Shown: positions 19,660 to 27,766 of the stretch, one piece after another | Layout of the letters: every line of letters starts with the position of its first letter | How positions within the stretch are numbered: position 1 is the stretch's first letter | Assembly (NCBI GenBank): GCA_937892955.1 | Contig: CALBKH010000011.1 | Coordinates: forward strand, 1-64,000 | Direction: 5' to 3' | From: an uncultured Alphaproteobacteria bacterium | GTDB taxonomy: Bacteria > Pseudomonadota > Alphaproteobacteria > Rhizobiales > Ancalomicrobiaceae | DNA length: 64,000 nucleotides | Position numbers and translations under genes: made by a program | Notes under the pieces: model-generated | Told to the model about the DNA's origin: nothing | What the model saw: only the letters and a program-made list of their open reading frames with translations | Databases searched by the model: none

Positions 19660-20296
19660 GGCCGCGCTGGGTCCGGATCACGTCGGAACCGATCTTCTTC
19701 CGCAGGCGGGCGATCAATACCTCCAAGGTGTTGGAGCCCGGCTCCTGGCTGCCGGCCCAGACGTGCTCGCACAACTCGAATTGCGACACGACCCGGCCGC
19801 GGTTGTGGGCGAGATAGCGCAGCGCCCGATACTCGAGGGGCGTCAGAGCGATGGGTCGGCCGGCACGGCTCAGCGACATGGCACGCGTGTCGAGCCTGAG
19901 GCCGCCGATCTCGATCATCGGCGTGGTGTGGCCCTGCGAGCGACGCAGCACCGCGCCGAGGCGGGCGATCAACTCCTCGGCGTGGAACGGCTTGGGCAGA
20001 TAGTCGTCGGCGCCGGCGTCGATCCCGGCCACCCGTTCCATCCAGGCGCCGCGCGCCGTCAGCACCACGATCGCCGATCGGCAGCCGGCCTGGCGCAGGT
20101 TGCGCACCACCGACAGCCCGTCGAGGCGCGGCAGACCGAGATCGACGACGATCCCGTCGTAGTCTTCGGTCTCTCCCTTGAACCACGCCGTCTCGCCGTC
20201 GCCGACGATGTCGGTGACGTAGCCGGCGCCCCGGAGGCATGCCGCCACCTCTTCGGCGATGTCCTTCTCGTCTTCGGCGATCAGGATCCGCATCAC
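19637..20296 (-). CDS. OmpR-family response regulator, PhoP/QseB-like
   Basis: 219 residues. The receiver has acidic residues at 8-10, Asp52 in GIVVDLGLPRLDG as phospho-acceptor and Lys in YLPKPFHAEELIAR. The winged-helix domain (about 125-219) ends IRTQRGHGYVIAA. It starts with the doublet MMRILIAEDEKDIAEE and overlaps the PepSY gene stop by 4 bases. Its partner is the PhoQ-like kinase. A GTCAGC direct repeat with 11-base spacing upstream of the operon (21122-21138) is a candidate binding site. Confidence 0.9.
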   Translation of the reverse strand: MMRILIAEDEKDIAEEVAACLRGAGYVTDIVGDGETAWFKGETEDYDGIVVDLGLPRLDGLSVVRNLRQAGCRSAIVVLTARGAWMERVAGIDAGADDYLPKPFHAEELIARLGAVLRRSQGHTTPMIEIGGLRLDTRAMSLSRAGRPIALTPLEYRALRYLAHNRGRVVSQFELCEHVWAGSQEPGSNTLEVLIARLRKKIGSDVIRTQRGHGYVIAA

Positions 20297-20961
20297 CGCC
20301 TCCTCGTGTCGATCAACCGCCCCTCGCGGGCCTCGATCAGGATTTCGGAATAGCGCCCGTCCCTGCCGAGCATGGTCACTTCGTAAGTCCAGGAATCGAG
20401 AAAGCCGTGGTGCAGTTCCACCTCGAGAACACGCCCCGGCGCGGTTCTGTTGGCCAGCGCCAGGATGTCGCTCAACGGCATGATCCGCCCCTCGGCGAGA
20501 GCCTTCCGCGCTTCCGCGGCATCTTCCGCCGAAAATGCGGCGAGACCGCCCGGCGCGGCTCTCCCCTTCTCGGGATCGCTCGTCCGGGATCCCGACCGGC
20601 CGTCGTCGCCCTCGACGGCGGTGTCGGTGCTGGTCTTGCCGTCGTCGCTCTTGCCGCTGCCGTCGCTCTTGCCGCCGCCGTCGCCTCTACCGCCACCTTC
20701 GCCCTTGCCGCCGCCGTCGCTCTTGCCGCCGCCTTCGCCGTGCTCGCCGCCACCGGACCCCGAGCCGGAGCCGCCACCATCCGAGCCGCCGCCACCGTGG
20801 CCGCCGCCGCTCTCGCCGCCGCCATGGCCGCCACCGCTTTCGCCACCGCCGTGGCCACCACCACTCTCGCCACCGCCGTCGCGGGCGAGCCCCGGCGACG
20901 CCACGAGGACCGCGGCGAGGAGGACGGAGAGGAACAGACGTGAGCGACCGACGACGGGCAT
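20293..20961 (-). CDS. Secreted PepSY-domain protein with Gly-rich repeat region
   Basis: 222 residues. A Sec signal peptide (about 1-26, LFLSVLLAAVLVASPGLA) is followed by a disordered Gly-rich stretch (about 28-125). That stretch starts with three exact GGGESGGGH units and then Gly/Ser/Lys/Asp repeats. A C-terminal PepSY-like domain (about 145-222) contains RIMPLSDILALANRTAPGRV, VELHHGFLDSWTYEVTML and AREGRLIDTRR. PepSY proteins often accompany PhoPQ/QseBC-type systems as periplasmic modulators. I chose the ATG at 20961 because it gives a clean signal peptide; a GTG at 21003 is in frame. The His- and acid-bearing repeats could bind metal, but that is speculation. Confidence 0.8.
   Translation of the reverse strand: MPVVGRSRLFLSVLLAAVLVASPGLARDGGGESGGGHGGGESGGGHGGGESGGGHGGGGSDGGGSGSGSGGGEHGEGGGKSDGGGKGEGGGRGDGGGKSDGSGKSDDGKTSTDTAVEGDDGRSGSRTSDPEKGRAAPGGLAAFSAEDAAEARKALAEGRIMPLSDILALANRTAPGRVLEVELHHGFLDSWTYEVTMLGRDGRYSEILIEAREGRLIDTRRR
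20797..20877 (-). repeat. Three 27-base coding repeats (GGGESGGGH units)
   Basis: These encode three consecutive identical nonapeptides just after the signal peptide of the PepSY protein. They sit at the start of a longer region of imperfect Gly-rich repeats that extends to about 20590. Copy number is likely to vary between strains. Confidence 0.85.
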
Positions 20962-21428
20962 GGTGGAACTCGGAAACACCGAATCGAGGCGATCGAGCCG
21001 CACCCGATCCGCGAATTGACTCGATTTAGACCATTCGAACTTACGCCCCGCTGACGAAGCCGCCAGTCTTCCTCCCGGAATTTCCGTGGACGCACCGGCC
21101 CGGCGCGTCGTGCTCGTTCCTGTCAGCTTCCCGTCAGCCGACCTCGGTCATCGTCTCACCAGCGCGAATCGCATCGTCACGATGCCGGTTCGACGGCGAA
21201 GTTCGACGAACCTCGTCTCGGGTGGTTGGTTTTGCCGTCGTAGCCGCCGAGTGGAGTACGTGTTTCAAGCGCGTTCGATGCTCGGACGTCGCGATACTCG
21301 AGTGATTTCATCTTTCGTCGTCGACGATTTCTTCACCGATTTCTCGATCCGACGAACGAAACGACGAATCTCGTGTTGAATATGGGGCGAACGGATCACA
21401 TTTCGCGGCCGCCCCTCGGGAGGAACAG
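20962..21428. other. Divergent control region, PepSY operon / multiheme cytochrome
   Basis: 467 bases, visibly richer in A+T than the flanking genes. The only open frames in it have no ribosome site and no recognisable product. It must hold the promoters of both flanking transcription units. The one element I recognise is the GTCAGC direct repeat listed separately. Confidence 0.5.
21122..21138. promoter_or_regulatory. Candidate OmpR-type operator (GTCAGC direct repeat, 11-base period)
   Basis: GTCAGC occurs at 21122-21127 and 21133-21138, one helical turn apart, the spacing used by head-to-tail OmpR/PhoB-family dimers. It lies 160 bases upstream of the PepSY gene and about 290 bases upstream of the cytochrome gene. 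It may serve autoregulation by the adjacent regulator, or both units. Confidence 0.4.
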
Positions 21429-23687
21429 ATGACCGGGAAAACGAGTTTCTCCGCCGCGGTCGCGACCTGCGCCGTGGCGATCCTGTCGATCGTCGGCGCG
21501 GCTTCGGCCGCGGAACCGTCGATCAACTCGACCAGCAAAGCGCGACCGGCGGGCAACATGACGCCGGTGCCGTTGCAGGCCTTCACCAACGACGCCGGGT
21601 ACCGGCTGCTCGCCGCCAACGACCTCGGCATGCACTGCGGCGATCTCGACGACCGTATCGTCACGATCCTGCCGCCGTTCAACGTTCTCCACGCCCAGGT
21701 CCTGAAGCGCGGCACCAAGCCGACCATCCTCGACCGCAACACCGCCAGCGTTGTCTACTCCGCCTCCGGACAGGCGGCCGACCCGGCCCTCGCCAAGGCG
21801 CCGATCGTCGCCGCCGACGGCAGCGTCTTCAAGACGAACTTCTGGCAGACCGCGCTCGCGACCTACGCCCCGTTCTACCCCGCAGGAACGCTGGCCGCCT
21901 TCTATCCCGCGACGCTGCCGGCCAAGGGCGTCGATGTCGGCCTGCCGGTGCCGGATGTCGAGCGCCTCTATCTCGGCGACGGCAAGGTGGTGATCACCCA
22001 GCAGACCATGCCGAGCGTCACCTCCTTCGTCACCGACCCGACCAGCGGAGCGCCGACCTCGGTCACCGTCGCCGCCTACCGGGCGAACCGCCCGCAACCG
22101 GTGAAGACGTTCGAGACCGATTTCCCGCTGTTCGTGTACTTCCCCTTCGGCTACACCGCGCCCAAGGTGAAGTGGTTCTCGGCCGAGGGTATTCCGGTCG
22201 CCCCCTTCGACGACAACGGGCGCGAGAATGCCTATCCGTTGATGCGAGTCCAGGCGAAGCTCAACGCCACCGGCAAGGTGGTGTCGTCGCTCGACACCGT
22301 GGTGCCCGTGGCCGGCGAATCCGACTGCAAGAACTGCCATCTCGCCGCCCCCTACGGCGACGGCAGCGCCTTGAAGCGCCTTTCGTCGCCCGCCACGCCC
22401 GCCATGGATCCGCAGAAGGGTAAGGTCATCGCCTGGGCGAGCGAGGAGTGGGCCGCCGACATCAACATCCTGCGCAGCCACGACGCCATGCACGGGACGA
22501 AGCTCTACAGCGGCTACAATTCGACCACCGGCGTCGCCGGCAAGCCGGTCGCCTGCCAGACCTGCCACTACACGCCGGCGCTCGACCTCTTGCACCTCGG
22601 TCCGCAGGACGCTCACGGCCTGACCCAGACGGCGCACGGCACGATGTCGCGCGTCATGCATACCGCCCACGGCAAGCTGAAGAACGCCAACGGCACCCCG
22701 GTCTTCCCGGTCATGCCACCGCCGAACGACCCGCGCCGTACGCAGGATCAGGCGACCAAGCCGATCAACGACTTCGAGAAGACGACGCTCGAAGCGACCT
22801 GCTACAAGTGCCATCCGGGTAAGCGCACCGAATGTCTGCGCGGCACCATGGCTGGCGCCGGCATCGTCTGCCAGGACTGCCACGGCGACATGGCGCAGGT
22901 CGGCGACGACTTCTCGCGGGCCAAGCCGGGCGGTGCCTTCATCGTCCGCTCCGACTACTACACCAACGCCTCGACGCCGCGCGTGCCGTGGGCCAACGAG
23001 CCGGGCTGCGGCTCCTGCCACACCGGCGACGCGGTCTCCAACCTCGCCAAGAAGACCGGCGCGGTCGCCGCCCCCGACGCGATCCGACTGTTGCAGGCCT
23101 ATCTGACGACGGACAGCCACGCCAAGCCGATCCTGCCGACCAACCTGCGCTTCGCCGAACCGCGCGTCACCGCCGGCGCCGCCAAGGGCAATCCGCAGCT
23201 CTATCGCATGAGCGTCGACAAGCACGGCGGCGTCTTCTGCGAAGGCTGCCACGGCTCGACCCACGCCGAATGGCCGACCACCAACCCGGCCGGCAACGAC
23301 AACGTCGCCGCTGTCCAGCTCCAGGGCCACACCGGCAAGGTGATGGAATGCTCGACCTGCCACACCGGCATCCTCGCCGCCAACCTGAACGGCCCGCACG
23401 GCCTGCATCCGGTCGGCAACGACGGCAACTCCGCCGCCTGGGTGTCGCGACACGGCGACCACGTGGAATCGAAGGGGACGGCCTCCTGCGCCACCTGCCA
23501 CGGCACCAAGGGTGAGGGAACGCCGCTCGCCCGCACCGCGATCGCCCGTCCCGGCCTGAAATGCGAGAAGGGCGCTCTGTGCGTCGGCCGCGAGACGACG
23601 ATCACGCTGCCGGCCAACTACGACGTCGGCTGCAACTCCTGCCACGCCAACCCCTTCACCACGAAGATGACGGCCGTGACGAAGTGA
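21429..23687 (+). CDS. Periplasmic multiheme c-type cytochrome (nine CXXCH)
   Basis: 752 residues. The signal peptide (about 1-27) ends ASA-AE. A heme-free N-terminal domain (about 45-290) carries the motif LAANDLGMHCGDLDDR. The rest holds nine CXXCH heme-attachment motifs: CKNCH (Cys300), CQTCH, CYKCH, CQDCH, CGSCH, CEGCH, CSTCH, CATCH and CNSCH (Cys735). Many extra His residues could be distal ligands, for example in the region with AHGTMSRVMHTAHG. It probably moves electrons in the periplasm. No reductase, porin or quinol oxidase partner is nearby, so donor and acceptor are unknown. GGAGG precedes the ATG at 21429. A strong terminator follows. The divergent two-component operon may regulate it. 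Confidence 0.85.
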   Translation: MTGKTSFSAAVATCAVAILSIVGAASAAEPSINSTSKARPAGNMTPVPLQAFTNDAGYRLLAANDLGMHCGDLDDRIVTILPPFNVLHAQVLKRGTKPTILDRNTASVVYSASGQAADPALAKAPIVAADGSVFKTNFWQTALATYAPFYPAGTLAAFYPATLPAKGVDVGLPVPDVERLYLGDGKVVITQQTMPSVTSFVTDPTSGAPTSVTVAAYRANRPQPVKTFETDFPLFVYFPFGYTAPKVKWFSAEGIPVAPFDDNGRENAYPLMRVQAKLNATGKVVSSLDTVVPVAGESDCKNCHLAAPYGDGSALKRLSSPATPAMDPQKGKVIAWASEEWAADINILRSHDAMHGTKLYSGYNSTTGVAGKPVACQTCHYTPALDLLHLGPQDAHGLTQTAHGTMSRVMHTAHGKLKNANGTPVFPVMPPPNDPRRTQDQATKPINDFEKTTLEATCYKCHPGKRTECLRGTMAGAGIVCQDCHGDMAQVGDDFSRAKPGGAFIVRSDYYTNASTPRVPWANEPGCGSCHTGDAVSNLAKKTGAVAAPDAIRLLQAYLTTDSHAKPILPTNLRFAEPRVTAGAAKGNPQLYRMSVDKHGGVFCEGCHGSTHAEWPTTNPAGNDNVAAVQLQGHTGKVMECSTCHTGILAANLNGPHGLHPVGNDGNSAAWVSRHGDHVESKGTASCATCHGTKGEGTPLARTAIARPGLKCEKGALCVGRETTITLPANYDVGCNSCHANPFTTKMTAVTK

Positions 23688-23711
23688 CGCCGCGACGCGG
23701 AATGCGCGAGG

Positions 23712-23743
23712 GGGGCCGGTCCCGAGGGGGGGCGGCCCCTTTT
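23712..23743 (+). terminator. Rho-independent terminator after the multiheme cytochrome
   Basis: GGGGCCG (23712-23718) pairs with CGGCCCC (23733-23739) and is followed at once by TTTT. It lies 24 bases beyond the cytochrome stop codon, which makes the cytochrome a single-gene transcript. Confidence 0.75.
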
Positions 23744-23875
23744 CGCGGTCGCCCGGCGAGCAGAGGCGGCGACGGCCGCCTCGGCCGAGACGTGACCGCG
23801 CCGGCTCGGTCGAGGCAGGGTCTGCGCCGCTCGCTTCGGTGACGATTTCGCCATTCGCTCCGCAAACAGAATTCG

Positions 23876-23904
23876 TTGCCAATTCGCCCGGCCGCGTGTA
23901 CATC
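23876..23904 (+). promoter_or_regulatory. Candidate metA promoter
   Basis: TTGCCA (23876-23881), a 17-base spacer and TACATC (23899-23904) resemble the alphaproteobacterial housekeeping promoter. Transcription would start near 23911 and give a leader of about 165 bases before the metA start codon. Confidence 0.4.
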
Positions 23905-23921
23905 GAGGACAGCATCGAGAG

Positions 23922-24020
23922 TTGAGCGACGCTCAACGCCAACCTGCTGAACCCGGCAAGGTGGCGCTCCTCGGAAGAGGAGGATGTGGCCAGACCGGCA
24001 ACCAACGGGACAGCCATCTC
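23922..24020 (+). ncRNA. Structured leader RNA of metA, possible riboswitch of unassigned class
   Basis: Three successive hairpins are visible. GTTGAGC-GAC-GCTCAAC is a perfect 7-bp stem. CGCCAACCTGC pairs with GCAAGGTGGCG with two mismatches. CTCCTC-GGAA-GAGGAG is a 6-bp stem capped by a GNRA loop. Then comes GTGGCCAGACCGGCAACC. The CCGGCAACC string also occurs in SAM-I and SAM-IV riboswitch cores, but the other conserved parts of those classes are not obvious. The SAM-II motif usual upstream of alphaproteobacterial metA is absent. Structure is seen, ligand control is inference. Confidence 0.45.
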
Positions 24021-24076
24021 ATGAGTTCGCATCCTCGCTCACCTCGACGCGTCGAGACGCCGAAGGACGAGCCGAG

Positions 24077-24994
24077 ATGCCCATCAAGATCCCAGACGAC
24101 CTCCCTGCTTTCGCGGCGCTTCTCGCCGAGGGCGTCATGGTCGTGCGAGAGACCGACGCCGTGCGACAGGACATTCGTCCGCTGCGCATCGGGCTCCTCA
24201 ATCTGATGCCCAACAAGATCCGTACCGAGACGCAGATCGCCCGCCTTCTCGGGGCGACGCCGCTGCAGGTCGAGCTGACGCTCGTCAAGATGACGGACCA
24301 CGTCTCGCGCAACACGTCGTCGGATCACATGGACGCCTTCTATCGCCCGTGGTCGGACGTCAGCTCGGAGAAGTTCGACGGCTTCGTCGTCACCGGGGCG
24401 CCGGTCGAGAAGATGCCCTTCGAAGAGGTCACCTATTGGGACGAGCTCTGCGAGATCTTCGACTGGACGCAGACCCACGTCCATTCCTCGTTCCACATCT
24501 GCTGGGGGGCGCAGGCGGCGATCCACCACTTCCACGGCGTGCCGAAACATGCGCTGGGGAGCAAGTGCTTCGGCGTCTACAGCCACCGCAATCTCGCTCC
24601 CGCCTCGCCCTATCTGCGCGGCTTCTCCGACGACTTCGCCATTCCGGTGTCGCGCTGGACCGAGGTTCGCCGCGAGGACATCGCCGGTATTCCCGGCCTC
24701 GAGGTGTTGATGGACTCGCCCGGCGTCGGCCTGTGTCTGGTCGAGGACATCCGCCACCACGCGCTCTACATGTTCAATCACATCGAGTACGATTCGGATT
24801 CGCTCGCCCAGGAGTATTTCCGCGACATCGAACGCGGCGAGCGAATCGCCCTTCCGGCCAACTACTTCCCCGAGGACGACCCGACGCGGCACCCGCGCAA
24901 TCACTGGCGCAGCCACGCCCACCTGCTGTTCTCCAACTGGATCAATCAGGTCTACCAGACGACGCCGTTTGACCTCGCCGACATCGGCGGGTGA
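24077..24994 (+). CDS. metA: Homoserine O-acyltransferase, MetA family
   Basis: 305 residues, typical MetA length. It acylates the hydroxyl of homoserine (succinyl- or acetyl-CoA donor), the first committed step of methionine synthesis, in the cytoplasm. The glutamine-amidotransferase-like fold shows the catalytic Cys in HICWGAQAA, the catalytic His in FNHIEYD and the following Glu. The N-terminus MPIKIPDDLPA and motif NLMPNKIRTETQ are diagnostic. I chose the ATG at 24077; the frame is open to 23984 but that extension overlaps the structured leader and is not MetA-like. Many alphaproteobacterial MetA enzymes prefer acetyl-CoA, which I cannot decide here. Confidence 0.95.
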   Translation: MPIKIPDDLPAFAALLAEGVMVVRETDAVRQDIRPLRIGLLNLMPNKIRTETQIARLLGATPLQVELTLVKMTDHVSRNTSSDHMDAFYRPWSDVSSEKFDGFVVTGAPVEKMPFEEVTYWDELCEIFDWTQTHVHSSFHICWGAQAAIHHFHGVPKHALGSKCFGVYSHRNLAPASPYLRGFSDDFAIPVSRWTEVRREDIAGIPGLEVLMDSPGVGLCLVEDIRHHALYMFNHIEYDSDSLAQEYFRDIERGERIALPANYFPEDDPTRHPRNHWRSHAHLLFSNWINQVYQTTPFDLADIGG

Positions 24995-25351
24995 GGCGCG
25001 GCACGCCGGCCCCGACCGCCGCACCGGACCCGCGATTCGCGCAAGGCGCCGGTGCCGCGGCGGCGTGGGAGACGACGGCCGTCCGAGACGACCGCCGTCG
25101 GCGGCGCGGCGGACATCACGAGCGGATCGCCGCGGCAGGCGGCGATTCCGGCCCGCCCGGATGACGGATCCGCCGTCCGGTCGGCGGCGCCTCCATGGTT
25201 CCGCGGCCCAGCCCTCTTGTACATGCGATTGATTTCGTTCTGCCGCCGGCTATTGTCTTGCATGACGTGCCGTCACGAGACGTTCACACCAAGATAATAA
25301 CGCCGGCTCCATCGCCGGATGTCGGCAGGTCGCCCGCCCAGGGAGGGTATC
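24995..25351. other. Gap upstream of the ugp operon
   Basis: 357 bases between metA and ugpB. The first 200 bases are GC-rich with no recognisable element and no credible gene. The last 100 bases are richer in A+T and contain the Pho-box-like repeat and a -10-like hexamer listed separately. Confidence 0.45.
25270..25298 (+). promoter_or_regulatory. Pho-box-like repeat and -10 element upstream of ugpB
   Basis: CCGTCAC (25270-25276), four bases, then CGTTCAC (25281-25287) form an 11-base-period repeat similar to the PhoB box (CTGTCAC-N4 repeats). GATAAT (25293-25298) could be the -10 hexamer. The spacing to the -10 is shorter than usual. ugp genes are phosphate-starvation genes in many proteobacteria, which supports the reading, but the match is only partial. 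Confidence 0.35.
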
Positions 25352-26665
25352 ATGGGATCGTTGAAGCCTATTCTCTTCGGAACCGCACTTCTCACCGCCA
25401 CCTCGCTCCAGGCCGCGGCCCAGGTCGAGATCCAATGGTGGCACGCCATGAGCGGCGCCAACGGTGATCGCATCGTCAAGATCGCCAATGATTTCAATGC
25501 CTCGCAGAGCGAATACAAGGTCGTTCCGACCTTCAAGGGCTCTTACGCCGACACCATGAACGCCGGCATCGCCGCCTTCCGCGCCGGCGGCGCGCCGCAC
25601 GTCCTCCAGGTCTTCGAAGTCGGCACCGCGACGATGATGGCCGCCAAGGGCGCCATCAAGCCGGTCCACGAGCTGATGAAGGAAGCCGGCGAACCCTTCG
25701 ACGCGAAATCCTATCTGCCGGCGGTCACCGGCTATTATTCGACCTCGAAGGGCGACATGTTGTCGTTCCCCTTCAACTCCTCGACCGTCGTCATGTGGGT
25801 CAACCGCGACGCTCTGAAGAAGGCCGGCATCGACAAGATCCCCGCCACCTGGCCGGAGACCTTCGACGCCGCCGCCAAGCTCCAGGCGGCCGGCTGGGAC
25901 AAGTGCGGCGTCTCGACCGCCTGGGTCACCTGGGTCAATCTCGAGAACTTCACCGCTTGGCACAACCAGCAGCTCTCGACCAAGGCGAACGGTCTCGACG
26001 GCTTCGACACCGAGCTGACGTTCAACAAGAGCCCCGCGGTGGTGAAGCATTTCGAAAATCTGGTGAAGTACCAGAAGGACAAGATCTTCGACTACGCCGG
26101 CCGCACCAACCAGGGCGAAGGCCGCTTCACCTCGGGTGAATGCCCGCTGTTCCTGACCTCGTCGGCCTTCTACGGCAACGTCAAGGCCAACGCCAAGTTC
26201 GACTACACCGCCGGGCCGATGCCCTATTATCCGGACGTGGCCGGCGCGCCGCAGAACTCGATCATCGGCGGCGCTTCGCTGTGGGTGATGGGTGGCAAGC
26301 CGGCGGCCGAATACAAGGGCGTCGCCAAGTTCCTGACCTATCTGTCGAGCCCCGCCGTCCAGGCGTGGTGGTCGCAGGAGACCGGCTATCTGCCGATCAC
26401 CCCGGCGGCCTACGAGTACTCCAAGAAGCAGGGCTTCTTCGACAAGGTCCCGGCGGCGGAGATCGCCATCAAGGAGATCACCAACAAGGAACCGACGACG
26501 AACTCGCGCGGCCTGCGCCTCGGCAACCTGGTGCAGATCCGCGACGTCTGGGCCGAGGAGATCGAGCAGGCTCTGACCGGCAAGAAGTCGGTGCAGGCCG
26601 CCCTCGACGCCGCCGCCGAACGCGGCAATCAGATGCTGCGCCAGTTCGAGCGCACCGCGAAGTGA
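25352..26665 (+). CDS. ugpB: sn-glycerol-3-phosphate-binding periplasmic protein
   Basis: 437 residues. The signal peptide (about 1-23) ends QAAA-QVEIQWWHAM. This is the typical UgpB start, with the WWH motif and GDRIVKIANDFNASQ. Substrate-pocket segments conserved in UgpB are visible: FKGSYADTMNAGIAAFRAG, FPFNSSTVVMWVNRDALKKAG and GASLWVMGGK. The ATG at 25352 follows GGGAGGG. It binds glycerol-3-phosphate or glycerophosphodiesters in the periplasm and hands them to UgpAE. It heads the order B-A-E-C. A perfect 11-bp hairpin follows the gene. Confidence 0.92.
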   Translation: MGSLKPILFGTALLTATSLQAAAQVEIQWWHAMSGANGDRIVKIANDFNASQSEYKVVPTFKGSYADTMNAGIAAFRAGGAPHVLQVFEVGTATMMAAKGAIKPVHELMKEAGEPFDAKSYLPAVTGYYSTSKGDMLSFPFNSSTVVMWVNRDALKKAGIDKIPATWPETFDAAAKLQAAGWDKCGVSTAWVTWVNLENFTAWHNQQLSTKANGLDGFDTELTFNKSPAVVKHFENLVKYQKDKIFDYAGRTNQGEGRFTSGECPLFLTSSAFYGNVKANAKFDYTAGPMPYYPDVAGAPQNSIIGGASLWVMGGKPAAEYKGVAKFLTYLSSPAVQAWWSQETGYLPITPAAYEYSKKQGFFDKVPAAEIAIKEITNKEPTTNSRGLRLGNLVQIRDVWAEEIEQALTGKKSVQAALDAAAERGNQMLRQFERTAK

Positions 26666-26672
26666 TGCGGCG

Positions 26673-26700
26673 CGGAGGCGGGGTCCTCTCCCCGCCTCCG
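26673..26700 (+). terminator. Intercistronic hairpin between ugpB and ugpA
   Basis: CGGAGGCGGGG (26673-26683) and CCCCGCCTCCG (26690-26700) form a perfect 11-bp stem with loop TCCTCT, 8 bases past the ugpB stop. It has no T run. It probably protects the ugpB message and reduces expression of the membrane genes. The remaining bases to 26884 hold no gene. Confidence 0.65.
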
Positions 26701-26884
26701 CATCCCACCGACCGCCGTCGCGGCGCCGCCGGAACGCGATCTTCGGCCGATCGCCGTTCGTCGTCCGTGATGCGCGGTTCGTCCCGTTTTCCCGCCTCGA
26801 CGACCGACGCGGCGAAAGCGGCTGTGGCTGCCGGACCGCCGCCGGCGTGAAGCTCGGCATTCTTCCCTCCGATCGGACAGCCGC

Positions 26885-27766
26885 ATGGAAAAGCGCTCGT
26901 ATTTCGCCGGCCGGCTGCTGCCCTATGCGCTCCTCGCGCCGCAGCTTCTCGTCACCATCATCTTCTTCTACGTGCCGGCCGTTCAGGCGGTGTACCAGTC
27001 GTTCCTGCTGCAGGACGCCTTCGGCATCTCGACCCAGTTCGTCTGGTTCGAGAACTACCAGCTGCTGTTCGCCGATCACGCCTACTACCAGGCGATGTCG
27101 GTGACCGCGGTCTTCTCGATCCTGGTGACGGCGCTGGCGCTCTCCATCGCGCTTCTGCTCGCGGTCCAGGCCGACAAGAATCTCAAGGGCGCCGGCGTCT
27201 ACAAGACGCTGCTGATCTGGCCCTATGCGGTCGCACCGGTGGTGGCGGGCGTCCTGTGGCTGTTCATGTTCCAGCCGTCGCTCGGCACACTCGCCCGCGG
27301 GCTGCACGAGCTCGACGTCGACTGGAACCCCTATCTCAATTCCGGCGACGCTCTGACGCTCGTCGTCCTCGCCGCCGCCTGGAAGCAGATCAGCTACAAC
27401 TTCCTGTTCTTCCTGGCCGGGCTGCAGGCGATCCCGAAGTCGCTGATCGAGGCGGCGGCCATCGACGGCGCCCAACCGATGCGTCGTTTCTGGACGATCA
27501 TCTTCCCGCTCCTGTCGCCGACGGCCTTCTATCTGCTCACCGTCAACATCGTCTACGTGTTCTTCGACACCTTCGGCATCATCCACGCAGTCACCAACGG
27601 CGGTCCGGCCGGAGCGACGACGACGCTGGTCTACAAGGTGTTCAACGACGGTCGCGCCGGCGGCGATCTCGGCGGCTCGGCCGCCCAGTCGGTGATCCTG
27701 ATGGCGATCGTCATCGGGTTGACCGCCTTCCAGTTCCGCTTCATCGAGCGCAAGGTCAACTACTGA
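26885..27766 (+). CDS. ugpA: Glycerol-3-phosphate ABC permease UgpA
   Basis: 293 residues with six transmembrane segments, an inner-membrane subunit. The MalF/UgpA-type EAA loop is seen as IEAAAIDGAQPMRRFWTIIF. The N-terminus (MEKRSYFAGRLLPYALLAPQ) and FFDTFGIIHAVTNGGPAGAT near the C-terminus are typical of UgpA. Its stop TGA shares one base with the ugpE start (TGATG), so translation is coupled. It works with UgpE, the UgpC ATPase and the UgpB binding protein. Confidence 0.92.
   Translation: MEKRSYFAGRLLPYALLAPQLLVTIIFFYVPAVQAVYQSFLLQDAFGISTQFVWFENYQLLFADHAYYQAMSVTAVFSILVTALALSIALLLAVQADKNLKGAGVYKTLLIWPYAVAPVVAGVLWLFMFQPSLGTLARGLHELDVDWNPYLNSGDALTLVVLAAAWKQISYNFLFFLAGLQAIPKSLIEAAAIDGAQPMRRFWTIIFPLLSPTAFYLLTVNIVYVFFDTFGIIHAVTNGGPAGATTTLVYKVFNDGRAGGDLGGSAAQSVILMAIVIGLTAFQFRFIERKVNY

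Noticed and set aside
21086..21379. Open frame of 97 codons in the PepSY-cytochrome control region
   Set aside because: No ribosome site, no recognisable domain, Arg-rich composition, and it covers the candidate operator.
23911..24076. SAM-II riboswitch upstream of metA
   Set aside because: The conserved SAM-II string around CGGCTTGCAGCC and the GCTAAA 3' element were looked for and are absent. Only a generic structured leader is claimed.
23984..24076. N-terminal extension of MetA from an upstream in-frame ATG
   Set aside because: The extra 31 residues are not MetA-like and overlap the hairpins; MPIKIPDDLPA is the family start.
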